Source: Polaribacter atrinae (lineage in GTDB: Bacteria; Bacteroidota; Bacteroidia; Flavobacteriales; Flavobacteriaceae). Taken from it: 64,000 nt of DNA. A program made the position numbers and the translations under genes. The DNA is taken from positions 1,176,501-1,240,500 of the forward strand of contig NZ_CP150660.1 in assembly GCF_038023995.1 (NCBI RefSeq). The letters run 5' to 3'. The notes under the pieces are model-generated. The model had not been told where the DNA came from. It saw only the letters and a list, made by a program, of their open reading frames with translations, and searched no databases. Positions 25,634 through 34,894 of this stretch are shown here, one piece after another; position 1 is the stretch's first letter, and each line of letters opens with the position of its first letter.

Positions 25634-26164
25634 ATGAAAACAACAAAATGGTCAATAGACCCAGCACATAGCGAAATCACTTTTAAAGTAAAACACTTAA
25701 TGATTTCTAACGTAAAAGGAGAATTTAAAACTTTTCAAGCAAACATTGATGGCGAAGATTTTACAAAATCAACAATTTCGGCAAACATTGATGCAAGTTC
25801 TATATCAACCAACAATAACGATAGAGACACGCACCTCAAAAGTTCTGACTTCTTTGAAGTAGAAAAATATCCAGAAATTACATTTGTAAGCACTTCAATC
25901 AAAAAAGTAGATGATGATGAATTCAAATTAGTAGGCGACCTTACAATTAAAGGAACTACTAAAGAAATCACGTTAGATAACGAGTTTGGAGGTTTTATGA
26001 AAGACCCTTACGGAAACGAAAAAGCAGGTTTTTCCATAAATGGCAAACTGAACCGTAAAGACTTCGGACTCAATTGGAATGCTGCCTTGGAAGCAGGAGG
26101 CGTTATGGTAGGTAATGAGATTAAAATTAACGCAGAGGTTCAATTTATAAAGCAAGTTTCATAA
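25634..26164 (+). CDS. YceI-family protein
   Basis: 176 residues, complete YceI lipocalin-like domain: TKWSIDPAHSEITFKVKHLM at the start, LKSSDFFEVEKYPEITFVST in the middle and AGFSINGKLNRKDFGLNW near the end. No signal peptide, so this form is cytoplasmic. Family members bind polyisoprenoid lipids. Likely in an operon with the dioxygenase gene 12 bp downstream. Confidence 0.9.
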   Translation: MKTTKWSIDPAHSEITFKVKHLMISNVKGEFKTFQANIDGEDFTKSTISANIDASSISTNNNDRDTHLKSSDFFEVEKYPEITFVSTSIKKVDDDEFKLVGDLTIKGTTKEITLDNEFGGFMKDPYGNEKAGFSINGKLNRKDFGLNWNAALEAGGVMVGNEIKINAEVQFIKQVS

Positions 26165-26175
26165 TTTATTATGAA

Positions 26176-27063
26176 ATGGATAGAAAACGATTTATAAAAT
26201 CAATGGCGTTATTGCCACTAATAAGTAGAAGTATGAATTTAAAAGATTTAAACAAAATGACTTCAACAATGAGTAACACAGGCAAAATGCCTGTGTTATT
26301 TCTTGGTCACGGAAGCCCAATGAATGCCATTGAAGAAAACGAATTTGTTACGGAATTTAGAAAATTGGGGAAAGAATTGGCACGACCAAATGCTATCCTT
26401 TGTATTTCTGCACATTGGGAAACAAAAGGCACGTTTGTTACTGCAATGCAAAATCCACCAACCATTCACGATTTTGGTGGTTTTCCACAAGCATTATTTG
26501 ACGTTCAATATCCAGCAAAAGGAAGCCCAGAACTTGCACAAGAAACCAAAAGTATTATAACCAAAACAGAAGTTGGATTAGATGATAAATGGGGACTTGA
26601 CCACGGAGCATGGAGCGTAATCAAACATCTATATCCAAATGCCGATATTCCAGTAATACAAATGAGCATTGATTATTCGCAACCAGCAAAATATCATTAC
26701 GAACTGGCGAAAGAAATTAGTAGCCTTCGTCAGAAAGGAGTTTTGATTGTTGGTAGCGGAAATATTGTCCATAATCTACGTATGGTTGCTTGGAAAAAAT
26801 TAAACGAACAATTTGCCTATGATTGGGCAACAGAAGCAAACGAAAAAATGAAAAGTCACATTTTAAGTGGCGACCATCAAAAACTTATTGACTTTAAATC
26901 ACAAGGAAGAGCTTTTGATTTAGCTATTCCGACACCAGAACATTATCTGCCATTACTTTATACATTGGCATTAAAAGAAGAAAATGAAAAAATAACATTA
27001 TTCAACGACAAAGCAGTCGGAGGCTCGCTATCAATGACTTCTATAAAAATCGAATCTGTATAA
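26176..27063 (+). CDS. 4,5-DOPA dioxygenase extradiol-like (LigB superfamily)
   Basis: 295 residues. Iron-ligand region LFLGHGSPMNAIEEN, then AILCISAHWETKG, GLDHGAWSVIKHLYPNADIP and VGSGNIVHNLR, as in YgiD/DODA proteins that open catechol rings. A short hydrophobic N-terminal extension (KSMALLPLISRS) may be a degenerate signal. It is the last gene of its cassette. Confidence 0.88.
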   Translation: MDRKRFIKSMALLPLISRSMNLKDLNKMTSTMSNTGKMPVLFLGHGSPMNAIEENEFVTEFRKLGKELARPNAILCISAHWETKGTFVTAMQNPPTIHDFGGFPQALFDVQYPAKGSPELAQETKSIITKTEVGLDDKWGLDHGAWSVIKHLYPNADIPVIQMSIDYSQPAKYHYELAKEISSLRQKGVLIVGSGNIVHNLRMVAWKKLNEQFAYDWATEANEKMKSHILSGDHQKLIDFKSQGRAFDLAIPTPEHYLPLLYTLALKEENEKITLFNDKAVGGSLSMTSIKIESV

Positions 27064-27082
27064 GAAACCGAAAAAAGGCAGC

Positions 27083-27216
27083 AGCTAACACCGCATATAA
27101 TTTATTGCTGGCTTCTCGCCTACTTACGAAAGTCCTCGCGGACTTTCTTGGTCGGTAATTATTTACTAAATTAGTTGCTTAAACCACGCAACAAACCATA
27201 TACAAACAAGTTACCT
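27083..27216 (+). repeat. attC-like site A26
   Basis: Box GCAGCTAAC does not match its own cassette start GTTGTGGTAC. Arms GCATATAATTTATTGC / GCAACAAACCATATAC. The spacer is AAACAA instead of AAACAC. Outgoing core GTTACCTGC. Confidence 0.85.
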
Positions 27217-27236
27217 GCAAGCTAAAAAAAATCTAA

Positions 27237-28070
27237 ATGCCAATAGAGAACATACCAGAAATTTTCTTTAAAGACCCAAAAGTACAACAAGACATATTTG
27301 TATATGACTTTAAAATGACAAGCGATGTTGTGAAAAGCAAAGTCAATTTAGGAATGAATATGTTTAGTTTTCTACAAGTTGGTAAAAAGCAAGTCCATTT
27401 TGCAAACACCTCTAAAGCAGTTAATAGCGAGCAATCATTATTGTTAAAAAAAGGAAACTGGCTTTGGACAGAGTTATTAGACACGGAAGCGATTTATTAT
27501 TGTAAACTCTTCTTTTTTTCAGAAAAAAAACTAACCGATTTTTTAAGTAAGTACACCAAAGACGTTAAGCCTTACCAAGAAAAGGTGCCATATTTTGTAA
27601 TAGAAAATGATGATTATATAGCGTCTTTTATAAGTTCGTTGTCTTCTATAACTTTTGAAGATTCTCCATATTACGATGCAATATTAGCGCTTAAATTTGA
27701 CGAAATACTATTGTACTTACTAGATAAATATGGTAGCGAGTTTGAACATTACTTACATGCTTTAATCTCTAAAGAAGTATCACCTTTTAAAAATATAGTA
27801 GAAGATCACGTGCATTCGAATTTAAAATTAGAAGAAATTGCTTTTTTATGCAACATGAGTTTGTCTACATTTAAAAGACATTTTACTGCAGAATATAAAG
27901 AAGCTCCAGGAAAATGGTTAAAAGATAAGCGTTTGCAAAAAGCTAAAGAGTTACTACAAGGTGGCGATTTAAAAGCGTCTGACATCTATTTAGACGTCGG
28001 TTATAACAACCTATCTAACTTTAGTGTGGCGTTTAAAAACAAATTCGGAATTAGTCCAACCGAAATCTAA
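27237..28070 (+). CDS. AraC-family transcriptional regulator
   Basis: 277 residues. The N-terminal sensor resembles the AraC_N/PobR type with VSLF-like beta strands; C-terminal HTH SNLKLEEIAFLCNMSLSTFK and YLDVGYNNLSNFSVAFKNKF. It opens a 6.2-kb multigene cassette and is upstream of an aldehyde dehydrogenase gene. Confidence 0.85.
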   Translation: MPIENIPEIFFKDPKVQQDIFVYDFKMTSDVVKSKVNLGMNMFSFLQVGKKQVHFANTSKAVNSEQSLLLKKGNWLWTELLDTEAIYYCKLFFFSEKKLTDFLSKYTKDVKPYQEKVPYFVIENDDYIASFISSLSSITFEDSPYYDAILALKFDEILLYLLDKYGSEFEHYLHALISKEVSPFKNIVEDHVHSNLKLEEIAFLCNMSLSTFKRHFTAEYKEAPGKWLKDKRLQKAKELLQGGDLKASDIYLDVGYNNLSNFSVAFKNKFGISPTEI

Positions 28071-28211
28071 ATATTTCTATTTTATTTTAAATTATTGAAA
28101 ATCAATGTTTTGATAATTAATTAAGATTTAATTAACACAGGTTTTTGCTATTTGGACTGTTTTCATAAGTTATTGAACCGTATCAATAAATACAAAGCCT
28201 CTCCTCCATTC

Positions 28212-28219
28212 TATCTTTG
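28212..28219 (+). promoter_or_regulatory. -7 box before the aldehyde dehydrogenase gene
   Basis: TATCTTTG, 58 bp before the ATG at 28278. No well-spaced TTG found upstream. Confidence 0.45.
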
Positions 28220-28277
28220 TACCATAATTAAAATGCTTGTCACAAAGCATATATTCACATTAAAAAAACTTACAATT

Positions 28278-29780
28278 ATGGCAAATGTAACAAAACCCGA
28301 ATTTAAAGAAAGATATGGAAACTTTATTGGAGGAAAATTTGTAGACCCAGTAAAAGGGCAATATTTTGAAAACAGATCTCCTGTAGATGGTAAAGTATTT
28401 ACACAAGCAGCACGATCAACACAAGAAGATATCAATCTTGCATTAGATGCAGCACACGAAGCGTTTCCTGCTTGGAGTAACACGTCTGCAACAGAACGTA
28501 GCAATGCGTTATTAAAAATTGCTCAGGTTATGGAAGATAATTTAGAGTATTTAGCAACCTTAGAAACTATTGATAATGGTAAGCCAATTCGTGAAGCTCG
28601 TGCTGCAGATATTCCTTACTGTATCGATCACTTCCGTTATTTCGCAGGTGTAATTCGTGCAGATGAAGGTAGTATTTCAGAACATGACAAAGACACTGTA
28701 AGTATCGTATTACACGAGCCAGTTGGTGTGGTTGGAGAGATTATCCCATGGAATTTCCCAATGTTAATGTTAGCATGGAAAATTGCTCCAGCTTTAGCAG
28801 CAGGTTGTACAGCTGTTGTAAAACCAGCAGAACAAACACCAACAAGTGTTATGATGTTAATGGAACTTATTGGTGATATTTTACCAGCAGGTGTATTAAA
28901 CATTGTAACTGGTTTTGGTAAAGAAGCTGGTGCAGCATTAGCAACATCTAACAGAATTGCTAAATTATCATTCACAGGTTCTACAGAAACTGGACGTACA
29001 GTATTACATAATGCAGCAGAAAATATTATTCCTGTAACTATGGAATTAGGTGGTAAATCACCAAACATTTTCTTCCCATCTGTAGCAGCTCAAGATGATG
29101 AGTTTTTTAGTAAAGCTATTGAAGGTGCATTAATGTTTGCTTTAAATCAAGGTGAAATTTGTACCACTCCATCTCGTATTTTAGTACACGAAGATATTGC
29201 AGATCGTTTTGTTGAAAAAATGCAAGAACGTTTAAAATTAGTAAAACCAGGAAACCCATTAGATCCAGAAACAATGATTGGTTCTCAGGTATCTAAAGCG
29301 CAATACGAAAAAATATTAAACTATATTAAAATTGGTATTGAAGAAGGTGCTGCTGTTTTAGCTGGTGGTGAAGCTGGTAACTATGAAGGTGAATTATCTG
29401 AAGGTTATTACATACAACCAACCGTTTTAAAAGGAGATAACAAAATGAGAGTCTTCCAGGAAGAAATTTTTGGACCTGTTGTAGCCTTAACCACTTTTAA
29501 AACTACGGAAGAAGCGATTGCTATTGCAAACGACACACCTTACGGATTAGGTGCTGGTGTTTGGTCTCGTGATGCTCACGAATTATACCAAGTGCCACGC
29601 GCTATACAAGCAGGTAGAGTTTGGGTAAACCAATACAATACTTATCCAGCGCATGCGCCTTTTGGTGGTGTAAAAGAGTCTGGATTTGGACGTGAAAATC
29701 ATAAAATGGCATTAGACCATTACCGTGTTGTAAAAAACATGTTGATCTCTTACGACAAGAAACCTGTGGGATTCTTTTAA
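28278..29780 (+). CDS. NAD(P)-dependent aldehyde dehydrogenase
   Basis: 500 residues from ATG 28278. Full ALDH fold: [20 protein letters not shown], cofactor region [12 protein letters not shown], catalytic Glu in [13 protein letters not shown] and catalytic Cys in [12 protein letters not shown], then [13 protein letters not shown]. Oxidises aldehydes to acids in the cytoplasm. The GC-richer, regular codon use differs from the small cassette genes. An earlier in-frame ATG at 28152 would add an unconserved tail. Confidence 0.95.
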   Translation: MANVTKPEFKERYGNFIGGKFVDPVKGQYFENRSPVDGKVFTQAARSTQEDINLALDAAHEAFPAWSNTSATERSNALLKIAQVMEDNLEYLATLETIDNGKPIREARAADIPYCIDHFRYFAGVIRADEGSISEHDKDTVSIVLHEPVGVVGEIIPWNFPMLMLAWKIAPALAAGCTAVVKPAEQTPTSVMMLMELIGDILPAGVLNIVTGFGKEAGAALATSNRIAKLSFTGSTETGRTVLHNAAENIIPVTMELGGKSPNIFFPSVAAQDDEFFSKAIEGALMFALNQGEICTTPSRILVHEDIADRFVEKMQERLKLVKPGNPLDPETMIGSQVSKAQYEKILNYIKIGIEEGAAVLAGGEAGNYEGELSEGYYIQPTVLKGDNKMRVFQEEIFGPVVALTTFKTTEEAIAIANDTPYGLGAGVWSRDAHELYQVPRAIQAGRVWVNQYNTYPAHAPFGGVKESGFGRENHKMALDHYRVVKNMLISYDKKPVGFF

Positions 29781-29809
29781 TTAAAACTTTATAAAATAAG
29801 TTTATAATA

Positions 29810-29835
29810 AAAACCCTGGAAATTCCAGGGTTTTT
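29810..29835 (+). terminator. Intrinsic terminator after the aldehyde dehydrogenase gene
   Basis: AAACCCTGGA-AAT-TCCAGGGTTT followed by TTT. Confidence 0.8.
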
Positions 29836-29883
29836 ATTGTTTTAATCAAAGTCTTAATAAAAGATTTTAATCACTTTTTAATT

Positions 29884-30398
29884 ATGAAAAAAACATTCTA
29901 TCTTTTCCGTTATATCAGCTGGACTGCAAAATAGGTTCACTTCTTGGCTCACTGTTACTTTTTATCGTTGGTGCTTTAAAAACCATTAATGCTTTTAGAG
30001 TTGTCATCTTCAATTATATTCCTGAAAATAAAGCACATTTACATCCTGCAGATATAGCCACTACTTATCTTATAAAATCTTTAGATACGTTTTTAATAGC
30101 ATTGGTGCTATTCATTTTTGCACACGGAGTTTATACTTTGTTTATTTCAAACAAAATATATGATGATGGAAATGGTGTTTTAAAATGGATTAGAACACCA
30201 AATATTGGTCATTTAAAAAATGTGCTTGCCGAAGTTATTGTCATTATTCTTTTTGTGAAATTTCTTGAGGTAGTATTTGTAAATATTGACAACCTTAAAT
30301 GGGAGATTTTAATACTTCCAGCATCTATTGTGCTATTAGCATTGGGTTTAAAATTTTTAAGTCTTAATAAAGAAGATATTGATAAAACTAAAAAATAA
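29884..30398 (+). pseudogene. YqhA/UPF0114-family membrane protein, frameshifted
   Basis: The ATG at 29884 gives MKKTFYLFRYISWTAK and then a stop. In the next frame IGSLLGSLLLFIVGALK continues without a break to 30398, as in UPF0114 (YqhA) proteins. One base lost or gained near 29930 explains it. An internal start at 30102 would lack half the protein. Confidence 0.75.
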
Positions 30399-30404
30399 TA
30401 GCTT

Positions 30405-31400
30405 ATGAAAGCCATACAATTTACAGGTTATGGAGAGGTTTCGAAAAAAGTAAAAACTTCCGAAATTGTTAAACCAACCATTAGCAAAGATGAAGTATTA
30501 ATTGAAACGTATGCTGCTAGTGTAAACCCTTTAGATATAAAAGTAGTTGAAGGAAAACTAAAAAGCGTGAGTAATTTTAAGTTACCAACAACTTTAGGTT
30601 ATGATGTTAGTGGAATTATTATTGAAAAAGGCGAAAATGTTCCTAATTTCAATATTGGAGACGAGGTGTTTTCTAAAGTGAATAGACAAGGAACGTTTAC
30701 TGAATTTGTCGCTGTGAATCAAAAACTAGTTAGCCTAAAACCCAAAAACACAACTTTTGAAGAAGCTGCTAGCTTACCATTAGTAGGTCTTACAGCAATT
30801 CAAGCCTTGAAACGAGGTAAACTAAAATCTGGGGAAAGTATTTTAATTCATGCTGGTTCTGGTGGTGTTGGTTCATTTGCCATTCAATATGCAAAATCAA
30901 TTGGAGCTTATGTATATACTACTACAAGTTCAGAAAATGTAAGTTGGGTAAAAAAACTTGGAGCTGATGAAGTGATTGATTATAAAACTGTAGATTATAC
31001 TGCTATTGTACAAGATGCAGATATGGTTTTGGATACACTTGGAAACGAATACACTGAAGAAGCTTTTAGCGTAATAAAAAATGGTGGAAAAGTAATAACC
31101 CTTGTTGGTCCTGTAGATAAAGAAACTGCCAACAGAATGAAACTCAATAAAATCACTAAACTATTCTTAGCGTTTAAAAGACGAAAAATAACAAAACAAA
31201 TAAAGCAAAAATCAGCATTTTATAGTTTAGTATTCATGCGAGCCAATGCAAAACAACTCAATGAAATTTCTGAACTTGTAGAATCTGGAACAGTCAAAAC
31301 CAAAATAGACAAAGTGTTTCCATTAAAAGACACACTAAACGCCTTGCTTTACGTTAAAAAAGGGCGAACTAAAGGAAAAGTTGTTATCAAAATTAAATAA
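30405..31400 (+). CDS. NADP-dependent zinc-free alcohol dehydrogenase/quinone reductase
   Basis: 331 residues, MDR superfamily. NPLDIKVVEGKL and GYDVSGIIIEKGENV in the catalytic part, LIHAGSGGVGSFAIQYAKSI as the nucleotide-binding GxGxxG. The structural zinc cysteines are absent, as in quinone oxidoreductases. 7 bp after the YqhA remnant and 4 bp before the next gene, so a tight operon. Confidence 0.88.
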   Translation: MKAIQFTGYGEVSKKVKTSEIVKPTISKDEVLIETYAASVNPLDIKVVEGKLKSVSNFKLPTTLGYDVSGIIIEKGENVPNFNIGDEVFSKVNRQGTFTEFVAVNQKLVSLKPKNTTFEEAASLPLVGLTAIQALKRGKLKSGESILIHAGSGGVGSFAIQYAKSIGAYVYTTTSSENVSWVKKLGADEVIDYKTVDYTAIVQDADMVLDTLGNEYTEEAFSVIKNGGKVITLVGPVDKETANRMKLNKITKLFLAFKRRKITKQIKQKSAFYSLVFMRANAKQLNEISELVESGTVKTKIDKVFPLKDTLNALLYVKKGRTKGKVVIKIK

Positions 31401-31403
31401 GTC

Positions 31404-31904
31404 ATGAGTAGAGGATTTGTAAAAGAAGATGACCAAGAGGAAATTCCTATGGTACCACCAAGAGCCGACTTACCAGAAGGTGTAACTAATTATGTAACGC
31501 AAGTTGGTATGGATGAACTTTTAATTGAAAAACAAAAATTGATTAATGAAAGAGAGCATCTTGACATTTCAAACGAAAAGGAAAGCCGAATAGCCTCCAA
31601 TTATATAAACGCTAAATTGCAATTGTTGAAAAACCGAATTGCTACAGCAAAAATAGTAGATCTAAACAATCAACCAAAAAACATAATTCGATTTGGTGCA
31701 TTAGTAACTCTAAAAATTGAAAATAAAACAGCGCCTGAACACTATCAAATTGTAGGTGTAGATGAAGCTGATATTTCTAAAGGAAAAATCGCATTCATTT
31801 CACCAATTGCTAGACTTTTGATAAACAAAAAAGTGGGAGAAAAAGCAGTGTTGAAACTAGCTAAAGAAGACAGGTATTTTAAAATTATTAATATCAAATA
31901 TTAA
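31404..31904 (+). CDS. GreA/GreB-family elongation factor
   Basis: 166 residues. GRE layout: an N-terminal coiled coil (GMDELLIEKQKLINEREHLD) and a C-terminal FKBP-like part (RFGALVTLKIENKTAPEHYQ, then ISPIARLLINKKVGEKAVLK). GreB-like proteins help stalled RNA polymerase cleave backtracked RNA. An unusual cargo for a cassette. Confidence 0.85.
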   Translation: MSRGFVKEDDQEEIPMVPPRADLPEGVTNYVTQVGMDELLIEKQKLINEREHLDISNEKESRIASNYINAKLQLLKNRIATAKIVDLNNQPKNIIRFGALVTLKIENKTAPEHYQIVGVDEADISKGKIAFISPIARLLINKKVGEKAVLKLAKEDRYFKIINIKY

Positions 31905-31924
31905 TTATATAAAAACTAAATTAA

Positions 31925-33031
31925 ATGTACACAAAGCGTAATTATTCTTTAAAGCAGATTCTACTTTGGACACGGAAAGATATTTTTTATTTCGTAATAC
32001 TTTCAACAGTACCTGTAATACTTTATACCGTTTTTCGTTGGTATTGGTTACATTTACCTTGGCTACCTATTAGTTTAATAGGTACTGCAGTAGCTTTCAT
32101 TATTGGTTTTAAAAATAATGCTTCTTACGACCGTTTATGGGAAGCACGAAAAGTTTGGGGAGGCATTGTAAATACTTCTCGATCTTTAACTATAATGCTT
32201 AACGATTATGTAAATAATGAACATGCAAAAAAAATACTTTCAGATCAAGAATTATTCGAAATTAGAAAGACATTTATATTGCGTCACATAGCTTGGATGA
32301 GTTCGTTACGTCACGCTTTACGCACACCAAAGTCTTGGGAAGCAGAACCAAGAAAGAAAACTGGTATAGACTATAGAAAACACTTAGAAATTAGAGAGCA
32401 AAAATATTCACTTGAAGAAGAACTAAAAGGCTATTTATCTGAAGAAGAAAAGGACTATGTTTTAAGTAAAAAAAATAAGCAAGCAGCCTGTTTAAATTTA
32501 CAATCAAAACATTTAAGTGCACTTAAAACTGAAGGCTATGTTTGGGAATTTGCCCATTTAGAGATTGAAAAGATGTTTGTTGAATTATTTACTCTTCAAG
32601 GTAAAGTAGAACGTATTAAAAATTTCCCTTATCCTCGTCAGTTTGCCACATTAAATAAGTTTTTTGTTTGGATTTTTGTTATTCTCCTACCATTTGGTAT
32701 GATGAATGAATTTGATAAAATTGGGATAATCATCGTTGAAAGCATGGAACAATACAAACCTTATCCTAATTCAGGATTCCATTATTTAATAGAATTAATG
32801 GGGCATTATTTTGTATGGTTTACTGTGCCTTTTAGCGTCATCATATCATGGGTTTTTAATACTATGGAGCGTGTAGGTGAAGCCTCTGAAAACCCTTTTG
32901 AAGGAGAAGGCAATGATGTGCCAATTACAACAATGTCTCGAGACATAGAGATTGATATTCGTCAAATGATTGGTGATCATGAAAATAATATACCTAAACC
33001 AGAGCCTGAAAAATTTAATACTCAATTATAA
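31925..33031 (+). CDS. Bestrophin-family channel protein
   Basis: 368 residues. Typical bacterial bestrophin pattern: FKNNASYDRLWEARKVWGGI near residue 63, long helical middle, FAHLEIEKMFVELFTLQGKV, and late FPYPRQFATLNKFFVWIFV. Chloride or anion channel in the inner membrane. Same operon direction. Confidence 0.9.
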   Translation: MYTKRNYSLKQILLWTRKDIFYFVILSTVPVILYTVFRWYWLHLPWLPISLIGTAVAFIIGFKNNASYDRLWEARKVWGGIVNTSRSLTIMLNDYVNNEHAKKILSDQELFEIRKTFILRHIAWMSSLRHALRTPKSWEAEPRKKTGIDYRKHLEIREQKYSLEEELKGYLSEEEKDYVLSKKNKQAACLNLQSKHLSALKTEGYVWEFAHLEIEKMFVELFTLQGKVERIKNFPYPRQFATLNKFFVWIFVILLPFGMMNEFDKIGIIIVESMEQYKPYPNSGFHYLIELMGHYFVWFTVPFSVIISWVFNTMERVGEASENPFEGEGNDVPITTMSRDIEIDIRQMIGDHENNIPKPEPEKFNTQL

Positions 33032-33433
33032 TTTTATGTTTCGGCTCAAATTCTAGGAGCTATTTTTGCAAGTGGTTTACTAAAATTTACATTCTCTAAA
33101 AACTTAACGTTAGGAACTACAATTCCTTCTGGCTAGTTAGTACAATCGTTCATTTTAGAATTTGTTCTGACTTTCTTTTTAATGCTTACAATTTTAGGAG
33201 TAACATCTAAAAAAGAATTTTCATATATAGCAGGTCTTATAATTAGATTAGTTGTTACTGGAATTATTTTATTTTCAGGTCCAATTTCTGGAGGCTCGTT
33301 TAATCCTGCGAGAAGTTTGGCACCTGCAATTGTATCTGGAAACTTCATTGCTCTTTGGGTTTATATTACTGCACCAACTTTAGGAGCAATAGTCGCAATG
33401 TTAATTTGGAATTCATTTAACAAAACGGAGTAA
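33032..33433 (+). pseudogene. Aquaporin (MIP) family, C-terminal remnant
   Basis: FYVSAQILGAIFASGLLKF, then an in-frame TAG at 33134, then FILEFVLTFFLMLTILGV and SGGSFNPARSLAPAIVSG with the second NPA-type box (NPAR). The N-terminal half with the first NPA is missing. The box that closes this cassette follows immediately. Confidence 0.8.
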
Positions 33434-33561
33434 AGCCAGCAGGTAACAAAGAACTGAGCTAAAAAACAACTCTTTTCTTCATTAAATTTACGCACTATTA
33501 TTTTAGGCTCATAATGCTATCAATTAGTATTTTGAGCTTTTATTTTTTATGTAATTACTAC

Positions 33562-34530
33562 TTATTTTGATAAAACAGAAACGTACGTTTCGTTATATGG
33601 TAAACCTGATTTTGCGATAGCAAAACTCTGTTTTATCAGTTTATTTGAAACCGCTATTAATGCCAATTTCTTACTCTTACCCTTGTTTACAATTCGCTCG
33701 TAAATCTCGCGACACCCTTTATTATGCTTGCAAGCTGTAAAAGCACAGAGAAACAAGAGGTTTCGTAACTTCCTATTTCCAACCTTACTTATTCTACTTC
33801 TTCCTCGCACACTACTCCCAGATACTCTTATCGTTGGAGTAATTCCTACATAACTACATAATTGTGAAGCCGTTTCAAACTTCTTAAATCCATCAGTAAT
33901 TACGATTAAAAATAATGCCGTTTTCAATCCTATTCCTGGAATACTTGTTAGCAATGTTAACTGTGCTTGCTGGTCTTGTTTTACTAACGATAATACTTTT
34001 GTTTCGATTCCTAAAATCTCTTTATCTAAATGTTTTTTAGTCCGTTTTAATGAACCATAAACCCACTTAGAAGGAATCCCTAAAACTTCTTCTCCGTGAA
34101 TTTTATTCTTAACCGCTGTACGTTTTTTAATATTACTATCTAATAATCTAAACAACTGTAAACACTCACTCTGAACATTGGTAAGAGCCGTATACAATGG
34201 AACTTCATTAATGGTTCCATATTCACAAATAGCCTTCGCATCACTTTTATCCGTCTTTACTTTAGATAATTTCATTTGGATAAATCGCTTGACTGATAAA
34301 GGATTTACAACTGATACAAAAATGCTTTGCTTGTATAAAAACTGAGCTAATCTATAATGGTAATAACCTGTTGCTTCCATAATTACTAGTGAGTTTTTAG
34401 GTAAACTTTTTAAGAAGGTTTTAAAACCTAATTCATCATTTTTAAATTGATCATGACCACTTGTACTTCCATAAACATCAAAAACGTCTTTACTGATGTC
34501 AACTCCAAAAATTTCCTTATATTTATTCAT
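33562..34530 (-). CDS. IS110-family DEDD transposase
   Basis: 322 residues from the ATG at 34530 (an upstream start at 34599 would add 23 unconserved residues). DEDD catalytic residues are visible: D in VDISKDVFDV, E in VIMEATGYYH, and D..D in KTDKSDAKAI. The C-terminal part has SIPGIGLKTALFLIV and RVSGSSVRGRSRIS with the catalytic serine region. IS110 recombinases act with a bridge RNA. Confidence 0.9.
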   Translation of the reverse strand: MNKYKEIFGVDISKDVFDVYGSTSGHDQFKNDELGFKTFLKSLPKNSLVIMEATGYYHYRLAQFLYKQSIFVSVVNPLSVKRFIQMKLSKVKTDKSDAKAICEYGTINEVPLYTALTNVQSECLQLFRLLDSNIKKRTAVKNKIHGEEVLGIPSKWVYGSLKRTKKHLDKEILGIETKVLSLVKQDQQAQLTLLTSIPGIGLKTALFLIVITDGFKKFETASQLCSYVGITPTIRVSGSSVRGRSRISKVGNRKLRNLLFLCAFTACKHNKGCREIYERIVNKGKSKKLALIAVSNKLIKQSFAIAKSGLPYNETYVSVLSK

Positions 34531-34599
34531 AAGAACTGATTTATGAAAGAATAACCTACTTTTACTCACAACAACTTGAAATCGAGATCTAGGTCTCAC

Positions 34600-34752
34600 A
34601 GAACTGAACGTGATTTTTAGTAGAAAAGAGAGAGGATTATCAATGTTGTCGAAGTCTTGGCTTCACCGTATATATTAACCTTAATTCTCTCTTTTATTCT
34701 TTCTGATTTATATACTTAAATTTAGTCTTTTATTATAAAATGCTAACTTAAG
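34600..34752 (-). ncRNA. Putative IS110 bridge RNA, copy 1
   Basis: The non-coding DNA between the element end and the transposase start folds into a stem (34624-34639 with 34682-34695, AAAAGAGAGA against TCTCTCTTTT). Its loop holds CACCGTATATA (34664-34674), an exact 11-nt copy of the array-site left arm in which the element is inserted. Nearer the gene, AGAACTGA (34600-34607) repeats the element's own end (33450-33457). The order, target-like loop then donor-like segment then gene, is that of known IS110 bridge RNAs. Not tested. Confidence 0.55.
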
Positions 34753-34894
34753 ACGTATATAAAAAATTGCTGCAAAGTGCTTAATTCATTGGCTTTTTTA
34801 TATATTTATGGTCAGTTTAAATTCGAAAGGTTGGTGATTATTTACACACAACTTTTCATATACAAACACGTTGTAGGTAAGCTGGCGAAAGAAA

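Larger units (their letters stand above)
33449..34752 (-). mobile_element. IS110-family element, copy 1
   Basis: About 1304 bp by comparison with the copy at 58530. No terminal inverted repeats and no visible target duplication, as usual for the family. Inserted in the left arm of A27 between AACA and ACGTATATAA. Confidence 0.8.
33439..34876 (+). repeat. attC-like site A27, interrupted by IS110
   Basis: Box GCAGGTAAC (33439-33447) matches the cassette start GTTACCTGC (27210) over 9 bp. The left arm continues after the IS as ACGTATATAAAAAATTGC (34753). The right arm ends TTTTCATATAC, AAACAC, GTTGTAGG. The interrupted point is one base after the AAC. Confidence 0.8.

Noticed and set aside
28637..29068. 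143-codon ORF opposite the aldehyde dehydrogenase gene
   Set aside because: Antisense shadow of a strongly conserved ALDH gene; no own start signals or family.
33032..33433. Aquaporin fragment as a complete small gene from ATG 33182
   Set aside because: The reading frame continues upstream as aquaporin sequence interrupted by a TAG, and the first NPA half is missing.
34820..34894. IS30 target duplications
   Set aside because: I compared the 2-3 bases on each side of all five copies and saw no matching pair within a copy, which fits recombination between copies but cannot be used to fix the exact ends.
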